Source: CBDCHC01 sp965277055 (GTDB lineage: Bacteria; Pseudomonadota; Gammaproteobacteria; PS1; Pseudothioglobaceae). From it: a DNA stretch of 64,000 bases. Of this stretch, positions 44,008 through 52,935 are shown piece after piece (within the stretch, counting starts at the first letter, position 1; every line of letters begins with the position of its first letter). A program made the translations under genes and the position numbers. The notes beneath the pieces were generated by a model that saw only the letters and a program-made list of their open reading frames with translations, made no database searches and was not told the DNA's origin. The stretch is from positions 186,001 to 250,000 of the forward strand of contig OZ255703.1 of NCBI GenBank assembly GCA_965277055.1, given 5' to 3'.

Positions 44008-45095
44008 ATTCACATCATAAGTGCAAAACTTAAATTCAGTCAAATGGGTATCATTTGATACTCTTTTAACTGACGATTTTAAGGAGCACAAAATGAAACA
44101 ATATACCCATTTGACTGAACATGAAAGATACCATATTTATCTCATGCATAGGAACAAAAATTCCTATACTACTATTGCAAAAAGCATGAATAGAAGTATC
44201 TCTACTATTAGTCGTGAGATAAAGCGTAATACTGGTAAGCGTGGTTATCGTTACAAGCAAGCACATGTGCTTGCTTGTGATAGGCATAATAACAAGAATA
44301 AAGCTATTAAATTAACTACCTATATTAAATCCTATATCATGCAAAAATTACACCAATACTGGAGCCCTGAGCAAATTGCTGGGAGGTTATGGCTCGATAA
44401 ACAATACAGCATCAGTGCTGAGACTATCTATCGCTTTATCTTACAAGATAAAGCAGTAAACGGGAGCCTTTATACATACTTACGCCATCAACATAAAAGG
44501 TATCGTAAACGTTATGGTAAGAATGATTACAGAGGAAGGATACCACATCGCACTGATATTGATAATCGTCCTAATATCGTTGACACTAGAGCACGTATTG
44601 GAGACTGGGAAGCAGATACTGTAATTGGTAAATCATATAAAGGTGCTATCCTTACCCTCCTAGAAAGAAAAAGCAGACTCTATCTTGCTTTGCCCATCAG
44701 CCGTAAAACAGCTGATGAGGCAAAGGCTGCTATTACTCAATTATTGCAACCAATTAAAGACTTTGTGTACACTATCACTTTTGATAATGGTAGAGAGTTT
44801 AATAAACACCATCAAGTATCTAAAACACTTAGTTGTGATACCTACTTTGCCAAGCCTTATCAGTCTTGGCAACGAGGAGCAAATGAGAATCAAAATGGAC
44901 TACTCAGACAATTCATCCCCAAGGGGATGAAACTTGATAAAATTAATCCTAAGGTAGTTGCCAAGGCAACTATTCTTATGAATAATAGACCAAGAAAGTG
45001 TCTAGGATACAAGACACCAATAGAGGTTTTTACTGAGTTAACTGGTAAGAACTATTTTTTAGATAAAAGTTTTGCACTTATGGGTTGAATTCGCC
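44008..45095 (+). mobile_element. IS30-family insertion sequence, right copy
   Basis: Second copy of the 1,088-base element, same orientation as the left copy, 5,835 bases away. Its left edge truncates a small coiled-coil gene and its right edge truncates the adhesin pseudogene. Because different genes abut the two sides, this junction may come from recombination between IS copies or a later deletion rather than a simple insertion. The 17-bp inverted repeat around the transposase start is preserved at 44035-44119. Confidence 0.85.
44093..45088 (+). CDS. IS30-family transposase, right copy
   Basis: 331 residues identical to the left-copy protein, with all DDE motifs (GDWEADTVIG, TFDNGREF, GANENQNG) intact. 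The ATG at 44093 follows AAGGAG. Identity also holds in alternative reading frames, so the nucleotide sequences appear the same, pointing to recent duplication or gene conversion. Confidence 0.93.
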   Translation: MKQYTHLTEHERYHIYLMHRNKNSYTTIAKSMNRSISTISREIKRNTGKRGYRYKQAHVLACDRHNNKNKAIKLTTYIKSYIMQKLHQYWSPEQIAGRLWLDKQYSISAETIYRFILQDKAVNGSLYTYLRHQHKRYRKRYGKNDYRGRIPHRTDIDNRPNIVDTRARIGDWEADTVIGKSYKGAILTLLERKSRLYLALPISRKTADEAKAAITQLLQPIKDFVYTITFDNGREFNKHHQVSKTLSCDTYFAKPYQSWQRGANENQNGLLRQFIPKGMKLDKINPKVVAKATILMNNRPRKCLGYKTPIEVFTELTGKNYFLDKSFALMG

Positions 45096-46397
45096 ATGGT
45101 AAAACCCAACAGCAAGAGCATTAAACCCATCAAAATGGGAAGTACCAAAACCAAAACTGGTGTTTCCATTTACAAAGTTTTGCGGTATAGTATTCATAGC
45201 CATACTCATGGCTACACCTTTACGTACTTTATTTAATTGTCTAACGTTCACTGCATCATAGTCATCTTCACCATCGGCAACACCTGTTACTTTGACCGGA
45301 GCACCAGTTGTCATATTGCTAAACTTAACCCCAATATCATCAAGTATCATTTGCGTGCTATTAGCGCCACCACTTAACGTAGTAGAATTTTGACCAATTG
45401 TTAATCCATGAGAATTTCCGTTATCATTTGTAACAGATAAGTTTATTTCCTTATTTTCTACAGTCAATGTTGAAGAACCATCTACACTTTGAAATTCTAT
45501 TCCTCCATCAGTACCGCTAGTACTCAAAGAAGCTCCAGAAGCCATAGTAATATCACCAGTTTCACCATTAACAGTTAGTACTGTCTGTCCTCCTGATGAT
45601 TGTACATTAAATGCAGAACTACCACCAGATACAATAGTAAATCCTTCAGCAGTAATATCAGCACGCGTTCCAGTCGTACTTCCTGCACTAAAACTCACAC
45701 CACTATCATTTACAGTCAAATTATTATTACCATTTTCAGAAGTAAATGCACTGGCTCCTCCAGATTGTGTAAAGTCACCATTTACTGTAACTTTACCATT
45801 TACTCCAACTTGACCATCAGTAACTAAGAATTCTTCTGAAGCATTATTACCTGCGTCAATACTAAATCTAGATCCAACGTTGGCAACTGTACCCGTATTG
45901 TGACTGGTCCAGTGTTCAGAGTGCCTCCATTGTTAGTTAACAAGCCTTGATTTGTTACTGTATTGGTATTTGTTACCGCTCCAGTGTTCAGAGTACCTCC
46001 AGTATTTTGAACGAGCCCTGAATGAGTAGTATTTCCTGAAACTTCCAACCCTCCATCACCAACATGAGCTTCTTGTACACGAACTGTTCCAGTAGCAGTA
46101 TCACTAGATAATTGATTAATATTAGCTGTATTAGTAGCAATATTACCCTTATTCTCCTCAGTATCTAATTCATGAGACCAATATTGATTCTATTTTCGTC
46201 AATATTAGCCGTATTAGTACCAACTTGTTGTGTAACAGCAGTAATACTAGCGTTAGTATCAGTTAAATCATTTTCGTTCAATGTCACTGTTGCTATTGAG
46301 CTATCTACAGTTAGTGTGATAGTAGCGTAGCAGCATGAACTACACTTATACTCATTAAGCCAATGCTTATTAACAGAAAATAAGATAGTTGTTTCAT
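45096..46397 (-). pseudogene. Trimeric autotransporter adhesin (YadA-like), frameshifted and IS-truncated
   Basis: The ATG at 46397 starts a signal peptide (MKQLSYFLLISIGLMSISVVHA), but the frame soon stops; three frame changes (near 46320, 46180 and 45895) are needed to read on. The passenger has repeats such as GGTLNTG(A/P)VTNTNTVTNQGLL, then glycine/serine/threonine-rich beta repeats. The C-terminal anchor begins DAVNVRQLNKVRKGVAMSMAMNTIPQNFVNGNTSFGFGTSHFDGFNALAVGFYH and is cut by the IS30 copy before the last two strands. It cannot form an anchored adhesin. Adhesins of this type mediate host or surface attachment. Confidence 0.85.
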
Positions 46398-46450
46398 AAT
46401 AATTTCTCCAGATGTAAACAATTTATAGTACGTTTATTATAATATCAGTG

Positions 46451-46550
46451 TATGTATAAGTGTTAATTTATGTATAAGTATTAAAATATGAAAACGCTGA
46501 TTGTACATCAAATGAGTACTAGTATGTGTAAGTATTAAAACATATAAAAC
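46451..46550. repeat. Three imperfect direct repeats upstream of mpl
   Basis: Units beginning TATGTATAAGTGTTAA (46451), TATGTATAAGTATTAA (46469) and TATGTGTAAGTATTAA (46523), the last two continuing AA(T/C)AT. Start spacings are 18 and 54 bases, multiples of 18. They lie between the adhesin pseudogene and mpl, in AT-rich sequence without a gene. Confidence 0.55.
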
Positions 46551-46605
46551 GATAACTACACACTATTATAATATATAAATAATCTACATATGATTTAATG
46601 TTAAT

Positions 46606-47883
46606 ATGAATATACATATCCTTGGGATTGCTGGGACATTTATGGGTGGTATCGCCCTGATTGCTACAAAACTAGGGCATACTATCACTGGTCAAGATAC
46701 AGGAATTTACCCACCCATGAGTGAGCAACTCACTGAACAAGATATTACATATACTTCTGGCTATGTTGTGGCAGATATGCCTAAGGCAGATATTTATATC
46801 ATTGGTAATGCTTTAAGTAGAGGTAACCCTTGTGTAGAACATATTTTAACGCATAATTTACCATACACTTCTGCTCCACAGTGGCTCGGTGAGCATGTAC
46901 TGCGAGAAAAATGGGTGATTGCTGTGAGTGGCACGCATGGTAAAACTACCACTGCCTCACTGATTAGCCACATCTTAGAACAGCTTGGTTATCATCCCAG
47001 TTATTTAATAGGTGGGATTGCAAAGAATTTTGCAGTGTCTGCACGCATTACCAAGAGTATGTTTTTTGTGATAGAAGCAGATGAATACGACACTGCATTT
47101 TTTGATAAACGCTCAAAGTTTATTCACTATTTTCCAAATACACTGATTATTAATAACCTCGAATTTGATCACGCAGATATTTTTGATTCGCTTTTAAGTA
47201 TTCAAACACAATTTCATCATTTGCTACGCACCTTACCCGAATCAGCACATATTATCTACCCAAATGATACAGAGTCTATTGACCAAGTACTAGAAAAAGG
47301 AGTATATTCGCATACACACGGCTTTAATACACCAACCTTTAACCAAACAGCAAAAGGGCTAGAATTTATGCTAAAAGGTCAAACATTTCACTTGCCACTC
47401 CTTGGTGAGCATAATGTGCATAACGCAACTAGTGCAATACTTGCTTGTCATAATGCTGGGATGAAACTTGAAGATATTGCGACAGCACTTACTTCATTTA
47501 CAGGTGTAAAACGCAGAATGGAAGTACGTTATCACTCTGAGAAACTTACTATATATGATGACTTTGCACATCATCCTACTAGCATTGCACTTACTCTAGC
47601 AGGCCTACGCAACACAGTAGGTAATAGCAATATTATAGTAGCACTTGAACTACGCTCTAATACGATGAAAACAGGAATGTTTAACGAACAAATTGCATCT
47701 AGTGTTGCTCTTGCTGATAAAGTATTAGTCTTAGAACACTTGATACCTAGGGATAATGTCACTACATATAAGAATGTAGATGATATGATACATGCATTAA
47801 AGAATACTACTGGTCATCTAGTGGTTATGTCTAATGGTAGTTTTAATGACTTTATTCCTAAACTTTTATCCACACTTACATGA
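46606..47883 (+). CDS. mpl: UDP-MurNAc:L-Ala-gamma-D-Glu-meso-DAP ligase (murein peptide recycling)
   Basis: 425 residues of the Mur ligase family. N-terminal MNIHILGIAGTFMGGIALIATKLGHTITGQD, ATP loop VSGTHGKTTTASLISHILE (about 107-125), ADEYDTAFFDKRSKFIHYFP and NLEFDHADIFD, then TGVKRRMEVRY and YDDFAHHPTSI in the C-terminal domain. These match Mpl rather than MurC. It reattaches recycled tripeptide to UDP-MurNAc. Normal length is about 450. Confidence 0.9.
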   Translation: MNIHILGIAGTFMGGIALIATKLGHTITGQDTGIYPPMSEQLTEQDITYTSGYVVADMPKADIYIIGNALSRGNPCVEHILTHNLPYTSAPQWLGEHVLREKWVIAVSGTHGKTTTASLISHILEQLGYHPSYLIGGIAKNFAVSARITKSMFFVIEADEYDTAFFDKRSKFIHYFPNTLIINNLEFDHADIFDSLLSIQTQFHHLLRTLPESAHIIYPNDTESIDQVLEKGVYSHTHGFNTPTFNQTAKGLEFMLKGQTFHLPLLGEHNVHNATSAILACHNAGMKLEDIATALTSFTGVKRRMEVRYHSEKLTIYDDFAHHPTSIALTLAGLRNTVGNSNIIVALELRSNTMKTGMFNEQIASSVALADKVLVLEHLIPRDNVTTYKNVDDMIHALKNTTGHLVVMSNGSFNDFIPKLLSTLT

Positions 47884-48344
47884 ACTTAACAACACTATTT
47901 TTTTTCTTTTTCATTATTACGCTGATTGAAATTTATGTACTCATTGCAGTGGGGGGTGTGATTGGTGGATTTTTTACTATTGTACTCATTCTACTCACAG
48001 CGTTTATTGGTGCCTATCTATTTAAGTATCAAGGTCTCTCTACTCTAAGAGATGCTCAGTTGAGTGTAGCACAGGGTATTGCCCCTACAACTCAAATTAT
48101 AGAGGGGGTAGTTATTTTGATATGTGGCGTGCTATTACTTACTCCTGGATTTGTAACCGATGGCATTGGGTTTTTAGGGTTAATGCCGTTTACCAGAAAG
48201 ACGTTTGTCAAAGCATTGGTGCGGCGAAACGTATTTGCAACAAGTGGCGTATTTACCACTCGTACCCATCAAGCAAAACAACGCATGCAACGCCCAAGCA
48301 ATAATCACTCAGATATTACTGATGTAGAGTATTGGAACGAATAA
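47880..48344 (+). CDS. fxsA: FxsA family membrane protein
   Basis: 154 residues. It has the hydrophobic N-terminal segments FFFFFIITLIEIYVLIAVGGVIGGFFTIVLILLTAFIGAYLFKYQGLSTL and VVILICGVLLLTPGFVTDGIGFLGLMPFTRK, the hallmark LLTPGFVTDxxGFLLLxPxxR of FxsA. E. coli FxsA overproduction relieves phage T7 exclusion by the F plasmid; its normal role is unclear. It overlaps the mpl stop by 4 bases (ATGA). Confidence 0.88.
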   Translation: MNLTTLFFFFFIITLIEIYVLIAVGGVIGGFFTIVLILLTAFIGAYLFKYQGLSTLRDAQLSVAQGIAPTTQIIEGVVILICGVLLLTPGFVTDGIGFLGLMPFTRKTFVKALVRRNVFATSGVFTTRTHQAKQRMQRPSNNHSDITDVEYWNE

Positions 48345-48378
48345 AGTGCAAAGAGTAAAGCACAAAGAATAAGGTAGA

Positions 48379-49038
48379 ATGGATAAGATGAGTGCTACTT
48401 GGCATGAAATTATTGATAAAGAGCGAGAAAAATCCTACTTTTGCTCGCTAAAACAAACTATTGATAAAGAATATGAAACAGGAGTAGTATTTCCACCAAG
48501 AGAGTTAATTTTTAAAGCCTTTAGTACGTGTTCATTTGAGAACTTAAAGGTAGTCATACTCGGTCAAGATCCCTACCACGGCGAGGGGCAAGCAATGGGA
48601 TTGGCATTTTCTACTCCAGAATCTATTCCCAACCCACCATCACTGGTGAATATCCTAAAGGAAATTGGGGCGAGCTATGGTGAGAGTCAATGTAGTAATG
48701 GAGATTTAACTCCTTGGGCAACTCAAGGGGTGCTCTTACTAAATACAGTGCTGACTGTGCGCTCAGCAGAGGCACACTCTCATAAAAATTTAGGATGGGA
48801 AATATTCACAGATACCATTGTTGCCACCATTAGTGCCCTAAAATCAGATGTAATATTTTTATTATGGGGAAATCATGCTAAGAAAAAAGGAATGCATATT
48901 GATACTATAAAACATCATATTTTAACAGCCTCACACCCTAGCCCCTTATCAGCACATCATGGGTTTTTGGGGTGTAATCACTTTGTGAAAACAAATGAAC
49001 TCTTAGTAAAACATGGTAAGAAACCTATTAACTGGTAG
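48379..49038 (+). CDS. ung: Uracil-DNA glycosylase
   Basis: 219 residues. It has VVILGQDPYHGEGQAMGLAFSTP with the catalytic aspartate (about 59-81), TPWATQGVLLLNTVLTVR, and HPSPLSAHHGFLGCNHF with the catalytic histidine and leucine loop. Family 1 Ung removes uracil from DNA. The first ATG follows AAGG; a second ATG four codons on is possible. It converges with ligA. Confidence 0.96.
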   Translation: MDKMSATWHEIIDKEREKSYFCSLKQTIDKEYETGVVFPPRELIFKAFSTCSFENLKVVILGQDPYHGEGQAMGLAFSTPESIPNPPSLVNILKEIGASYGESQCSNGDLTPWATQGVLLLNTVLTVRSAEAHSHKNLGWEIFTDTIVATISALKSDVIFLLWGNHAKKKGMHIDTIKHHILTASHPSPLSAHHGFLGCNHFVKTNELLVKHGKKPINW

Positions 49039-49042
49039 ATTC

Positions 49043-50923
49043 TTATACTAAACTCATCTTATAGTCAGCATACGGGAGTATTTCAACACTAAGACTGGAG
49101 GCTTTTGTAAGCTTAGACTGCCCCACTTTCTCACCAATTACTAAATAATCAGTTTTAGCATTCACACTTTTTTGTACTTTAATACCATAGGATTTTGCAG
49201 TTTTTTCTATTTCCTCACGAGGGAGTGACATTGACCCACTAAATACAATGTATTTACCAGTAAATAAAGAAGACTTTAGGTCTTCAGCCTTTGTATATTC
49301 TAAGTTAAACCCTAGCGAAAGTATATGCTCAAACTCTACTCGTATGCTTAACAAGCCACTGACAATACTTTGTGCGGTAATTTCTCCAAAGCCATCAATG
49401 GCAGCAATTTCTGCTTCACTAAGGGTAAAAATATCTGATAATGGATACGCACCTAATAAATTTTCACTATTCCCGAGCCCTAAGCGCTCTACGCCAAAGG
49501 CAGATAATAACCGATAATCTTCTATTTGAATCGAGCGTGACACGCCTAATTGTTCAATGAGGTTTTGTGAAATTTTTGGTCCAAAACCCATACTGGTCAA
49601 TGATGTGGGGGTTAAATTATACATACTAGAAATTGTAGTATGCCCAGCATCATAAAGCTTTTCTAAAGTTTTACGCCCAAACCCATCATTATTGCCCAAG
49701 ATTTTAAAAAAGTATTCTAATCTACCAATACCTTGATCTCTACACCCTGAGTGATTTGTACACATTAAAAAATCACTATGCCATGTAAGTTCAGAATTAC
49801 AACTGGGGCAATGGCTAGGAATAATTGCTTGAGTAGCAGTAATAACCTTGGTAATTTTAGGAATAACTTGCCCACTTCTCACTAGTTCTACCTTACTGCC
49901 TGGGCCAATATTATCTTGCTTAACCATCCCATAGTGATGACATGTTGCATGGGTAATCGTCGCACCGCTTAACATACTAGGCTCTAAGATTGCTACAGGA
50001 GTAATTTTGCCAGTTCTTCCCACTTGCGGTACCACCTCAAGTACCTCTACTTGATTAGATTCAGTATTTGCTTTAAAGGCTATTTGGTAGCGGTGAAATT
50101 TACGATTTGCTCCCATGTGGCTACGTAATTCAGGATGTATTGCTTCAATTACTACTCCATCAGTGTCAAAATCTACCGAAGCACTCACCTCATCGGTGAT
50201 GGTTGAAAAGTGCTCAAGAAAGTACTCAGTAGTGTGTTCTTGTTTTGGCAGAGTTGCAAATGGCACAAAGTATGCTGCTCTCTCGTGAATGGCTTGTTTG
50301 GTATGCTCATCAAGAGCTTTTTCTTTAATAATGCTAGCAGTAAAGTTTCGCGGATGCTCAAATTGAGTGCTTAAATGCGTATCAAAATACGAACGCTTAA
50401 TAACAATTTCACCTGCGCCCAACCCCCTATCCGCATCACCATACACTAATAATCCACGAGTAAATGCCCGGGTAATATCACTGCCTTTTTTGCCATCACC
50501 TCGGGTATAGAGCGTTGTACCATCGTCATAAGCAGCAAAACCATCAAGTTTTGGCGTGGCTCTTAGGATAATCTCGGAGTCTAGATTAATCTCAGTTGCT
50601 GCTTTAGCTAAACGCTCAATAAATTTCACAATTTCAGCAACACTATATGCTTTATCAGTAGAAAGCATAGGCTCGGGTAAGAGGAGTTTATTACCAAAAC
50701 TCTCTTCTTCTGATTCAATCGCTTGTAAGTACGGATGTGCGGGTTCTCTGCGTTGTAACTCAGCTAAGAATATAAAGTCATAGTCACTATCAGATATCAG
50801 CGGAGTACCCGCCCGATAGTGCGAGTTAGCAAGTGTTAAAAAAGCTACGAGCTGCTCAGTTTGAAGTTCAGATAATGGGGTTTGCTTATTCGCAATGGCT
50901 GTAACTTCATTACTACTGAGCAT
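49043..50923 (-). CDS. ligA: NAD-dependent DNA ligase, divergent LigA
   Basis: 626 residues (E. coli 671). N-terminal Ia domain with SHYRAGTPLISDSDYDFIFLAEL (about 33-55), adenylation motif ATPKLDGFAAYDDG with catalytic lysine (about 123-136), OB fold LEVVPQVGRTGKITPVA, zinc cysteines CPSC...CTNHSGC, HhH region and a C-terminal BRCT domain (GKYIVFSGSMSLPREEIEKTAKSYGIKVQKSVNAKTDYLVIG). Motif spelling departs from usual LigA (CELKLDG..., TRGDGTTGED). It may be the sole ligase in diverged form or a second, accessory one. It ends the glnK-amtB-dapA-bamC-ligA run. Confidence 0.85.
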   Translation of the reverse strand: MLSSNEVTAIANKQTPLSELQTEQLVAFLTLANSHYRAGTPLISDSDYDFIFLAELQRREPAHPYLQAIESEEESFGNKLLLPEPMLSTDKAYSVAEIVKFIERLAKAATEINLDSEIILRATPKLDGFAAYDDGTTLYTRGDGKKGSDITRAFTRGLLVYGDADRGLGAGEIVIKRSYFDTHLSTQFEHPRNFTASIIKEKALDEHTKQAIHERAAYFVPFATLPKQEHTTEYFLEHFSTITDEVSASVDFDTDGVVIEAIHPELRSHMGANRKFHRYQIAFKANTESNQVEVLEVVPQVGRTGKITPVAILEPSMLSGATITHATCHHYGMVKQDNIGPGSKVELVRSGQVIPKITKVITATQAIIPSHCPSCNSELTWHSDFLMCTNHSGCRDQGIGRLEYFFKILGNNDGFGRKTLEKLYDAGHTTISSMYNLTPTSLTSMGFGPKISQNLIEQLGVSRSIQIEDYRLLSAFGVERLGLGNSENLLGAYPLSDIFTLSEAEIAAIDGFGEITAQSIVSGLLSIRVEFEHILSLGFNLEYTKAEDLKSSLFTGKYIVFSGSMSLPREEIEKTAKSYGIKVQKSVNAKTDYLVIGEKVGQSKLTKASSLSVEILPYADYKMSLV

Positions 50924-50931
50924 GAAAAGTA

Positions 50932-52056
50932 TTAGAGTGCATCTGCAATGCGTTCTAGAAGTGTGTGACTAAATTTCTGCGTTGACTTGTTATTTTCACC
51001 TGATAAGTCAATGAAATATACTTCACTAAAATTAGGTTGAATTTGTTTCACACGAATTCTAAAGCTTTGCAAAATAGCATCATCACCAAAGATTGAAGAA
51101 AAAATACCACGCTCTTCATCATTAGCAATACTAATATAAAAACTTCCTTCTCTTCTATCTCTATCTTGAATATCAATACCAAGACTATCAATAGCAAAGG
51201 CTAGAGCTTCCCAAGCCTCTTCTTTATTGGTGTTTAACTGTAATTTAGCAAAGCCGTTTATATCTGTCTTTTTCTCAACTTGAAGAATACGTTGCTCGAT
51301 GGTATTTGCCACTTTTTGCTTCGCTTCTGAAGAATCAGTACCCATATGTATCATTAGTAAATATAACATTTGGTTTTCTGTAAATTCATCACGAGGCTTA
51401 ACTTGCCAGATAGTATTCTCACTTGAAGTACCCTCATTAGTTAATACTTCCTGCATAGAATTAAGAGATAAATACACCTCTGTTTGGCTCGGAGTAATCG
51501 ACTCAATACGTGCTCTATATTTATCAACTGTTGGGAGTGAATACTGTGCACCTAACGTATCTTGAAATAATGCACGAATAGGGTTTAACACTGTTTTGGG
51601 TAGTTTTGTTCTATTTTCTAAAAAATTTGTTTCTAACAAGCCGAGTTCAGTTACTTCATTTTCAATACTAAACCCTTTTTCTTTTAAAAATGACTTCACC
51701 GCATTAAAGACAAAATTTGCATCTTTATCCACTACTAAATAACTTTGAAATTTATTACGCTGTACTTCAATATTGATTGCCTCGCCCCGCACTTTTCGTA
51801 TAGGTTGACCAGTAGTAGAGTCGTCAAATGTAACTAATGAGCGAGAGGTATCTACTACGCCTTTTAAGTTTACGCGGTCTTTAATTTTTGGCTTAGTAAG
51901 ATCTGGTGGTACTTCAAGTGAAGTTACTGTTTTATCAGCATAATACCTAATATCTGTCTCACCAATTTCATTTGTGTCTTTTACTATTTCTTTGAGTCTC
52001 TCTGTACAGCCTATTAGTAAGAATGAGGCAGCGAATAGCCCAAATAATTTTATCAT
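50932..52056 (-). CDS. bamC: Outer membrane assembly lipoprotein BamC
   Basis: 374 residues with a lipoprotein signal (LFGLFAASFLLIGCTERL, lipobox cysteine about residue 17). The unstructured lead TDIRYYADKTVTSLEVPPDLTKPKIKDRVNL with the LEVPPDLT motif is diagnostic for NlpB/BamC, which follows with two helix-grip domains. BamC is an accessory part of the beta-barrel assembly machine. dapA-bamC order is conserved in gammaproteobacteria; the ATG shares a base with the dapA stop (TAATG). Confidence 0.9.
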   Translation of the reverse strand: MIKLFGLFAASFLLIGCTERLKEIVKDTNEIGETDIRYYADKTVTSLEVPPDLTKPKIKDRVNLKGVVDTSRSLVTFDDSTTGQPIRKVRGEAINIEVQRNKFQSYLVVDKDANFVFNAVKSFLKEKGFSIENEVTELGLLETNFLENRTKLPKTVLNPIRALFQDTLGAQYSLPTVDKYRARIESITPSQTEVYLSLNSMQEVLTNEGTSSENTIWQVKPRDEFTENQMLYLLMIHMGTDSSEAKQKVANTIEQRILQVEKKTDINGFAKLQLNTNKEEAWEALAFAIDSLGIDIQDRDRREGSFYISIANDEERGIFSSIFGDDAILQSFRIRVKQIQPNFSEVYFIDLSGENNKSTQKFSHTLLERIADAL

Positions 52057-52934
52057 TATAATACTCCAATACGTTGTAATGACTGTGTAATACGCTCATG
52101 ATGCGCTTCATGTAATATAGTTAGTGGTAAGCGAATTCCTAAAGTGCATTTTTGCATTTTATACAGGGAAAATTTCACTGGAATCGGATTTGACTCTATA
52201 AATAAGTCATCATGCAATGAGGCAATAGTGCTATCAATTTCATGCGCACGCTCATACTCAGATTGAGCTAAATCATAGACCTCACTGACTTGTTTGGGGC
52301 ACACATTTGCTGTTACGGAAATACCCCCATGACCACCCATGGCAATAAACTCTAACGCAGTTTTATCATCACCACTATATTTTAAAAATGTCTCTGGCAA
52401 AATATCCATGAGTTCCTTTGCTACAGCTAAATCACCAGTTGCATCTTTAATGCCGACAATATTTGTAAGTGTGCTCAGACGTTTAATAGTAGCTGGGAGC
52501 ATATCAACTGCAGTTCTCCCAGGAACATTATATAAAATTTGTGGAATATCTACTGCCTCTGCAATAGTTTTAAAGTGTAAATATAGCCCCTCTTGTGTCG
52601 GTTTATTATAATACGGAGTTACGAGTAATACCGCATCAGCACCGAGTTCTTTGGCTTTTGTAGTCAAAGAAACAGCCTCAAGAGTTGAATTTGCACCTGT
52701 ACCTGCAATTACTGGAATACGTCCATTCGCAAAAGCGATAGTTTGCTGAATTACTTCTAAATGCTCATGCTCATCAAGAGTAGCACTTTCACCAGTCGTG
52801 CCTACTGATACAATTGCCTGAGTACCCTCTCTAATATGCCATTCCACCAACTGCTCTAGGGCAGAGTAATCTACCTCTAAAGAGTTAGTCATTGGGGTAA
52901 TGATGGCTACAATTGAGCCAGTAGTATTAAACAT
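52056..52934 (-). CDS. dapA: 4-hydroxy-tetrahydrodipicolinate synthase
   Basis: 292 residues from the ATG at 52934 (MFNTTGSIVAIITPMTNSLEVDY), two bases after the amtB stop; longer frames overlap amtB. It has VGTTGESATLDEHEH (about 42-56), VTPYYNKPTQEGLYLHF, ILYNVPGRTAVD with the catalytic tyrosine, and VGIKDATGDL with the Schiff-base lysine near 160. It catalyses the first committed step of lysine and DAP synthesis. Confidence 0.95.
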   Translation of the reverse strand: MFNTTGSIVAIITPMTNSLEVDYSALEQLVEWHIREGTQAIVSVGTTGESATLDEHEHLEVIQQTIAFANGRIPVIAGTGANSTLEAVSLTTKAKELGADAVLLVTPYYNKPTQEGLYLHFKTIAEAVDIPQILYNVPGRTAVDMLPATIKRLSTLTNIVGIKDATGDLAVAKELMDILPETFLKYSGDDKTALEFIAMGGHGGISVTANVCPKQVSEVYDLAQSEYERAHEIDSTIASLHDDLFIESNPIPVKFSLYKMQKCTLGIRLPLTILHEAHHERITQSLQRIGVL

Positions 52935-52935
52935 A

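Noticed and set aside
37859..45095. Island integrated into a tRNA gene through an att site
   Set aside because: The tRNA 3' ends face away from the island, no duplicated tRNA end was found at its far side, and no integrase is present.
45096..46397. Tandem repeats as a CRISPR array
   Set aside because: The repeats encode GGTLNTG(A/P)V-type peptide units of an adhesin passenger, have no unique spacers and no cas genes nearby.
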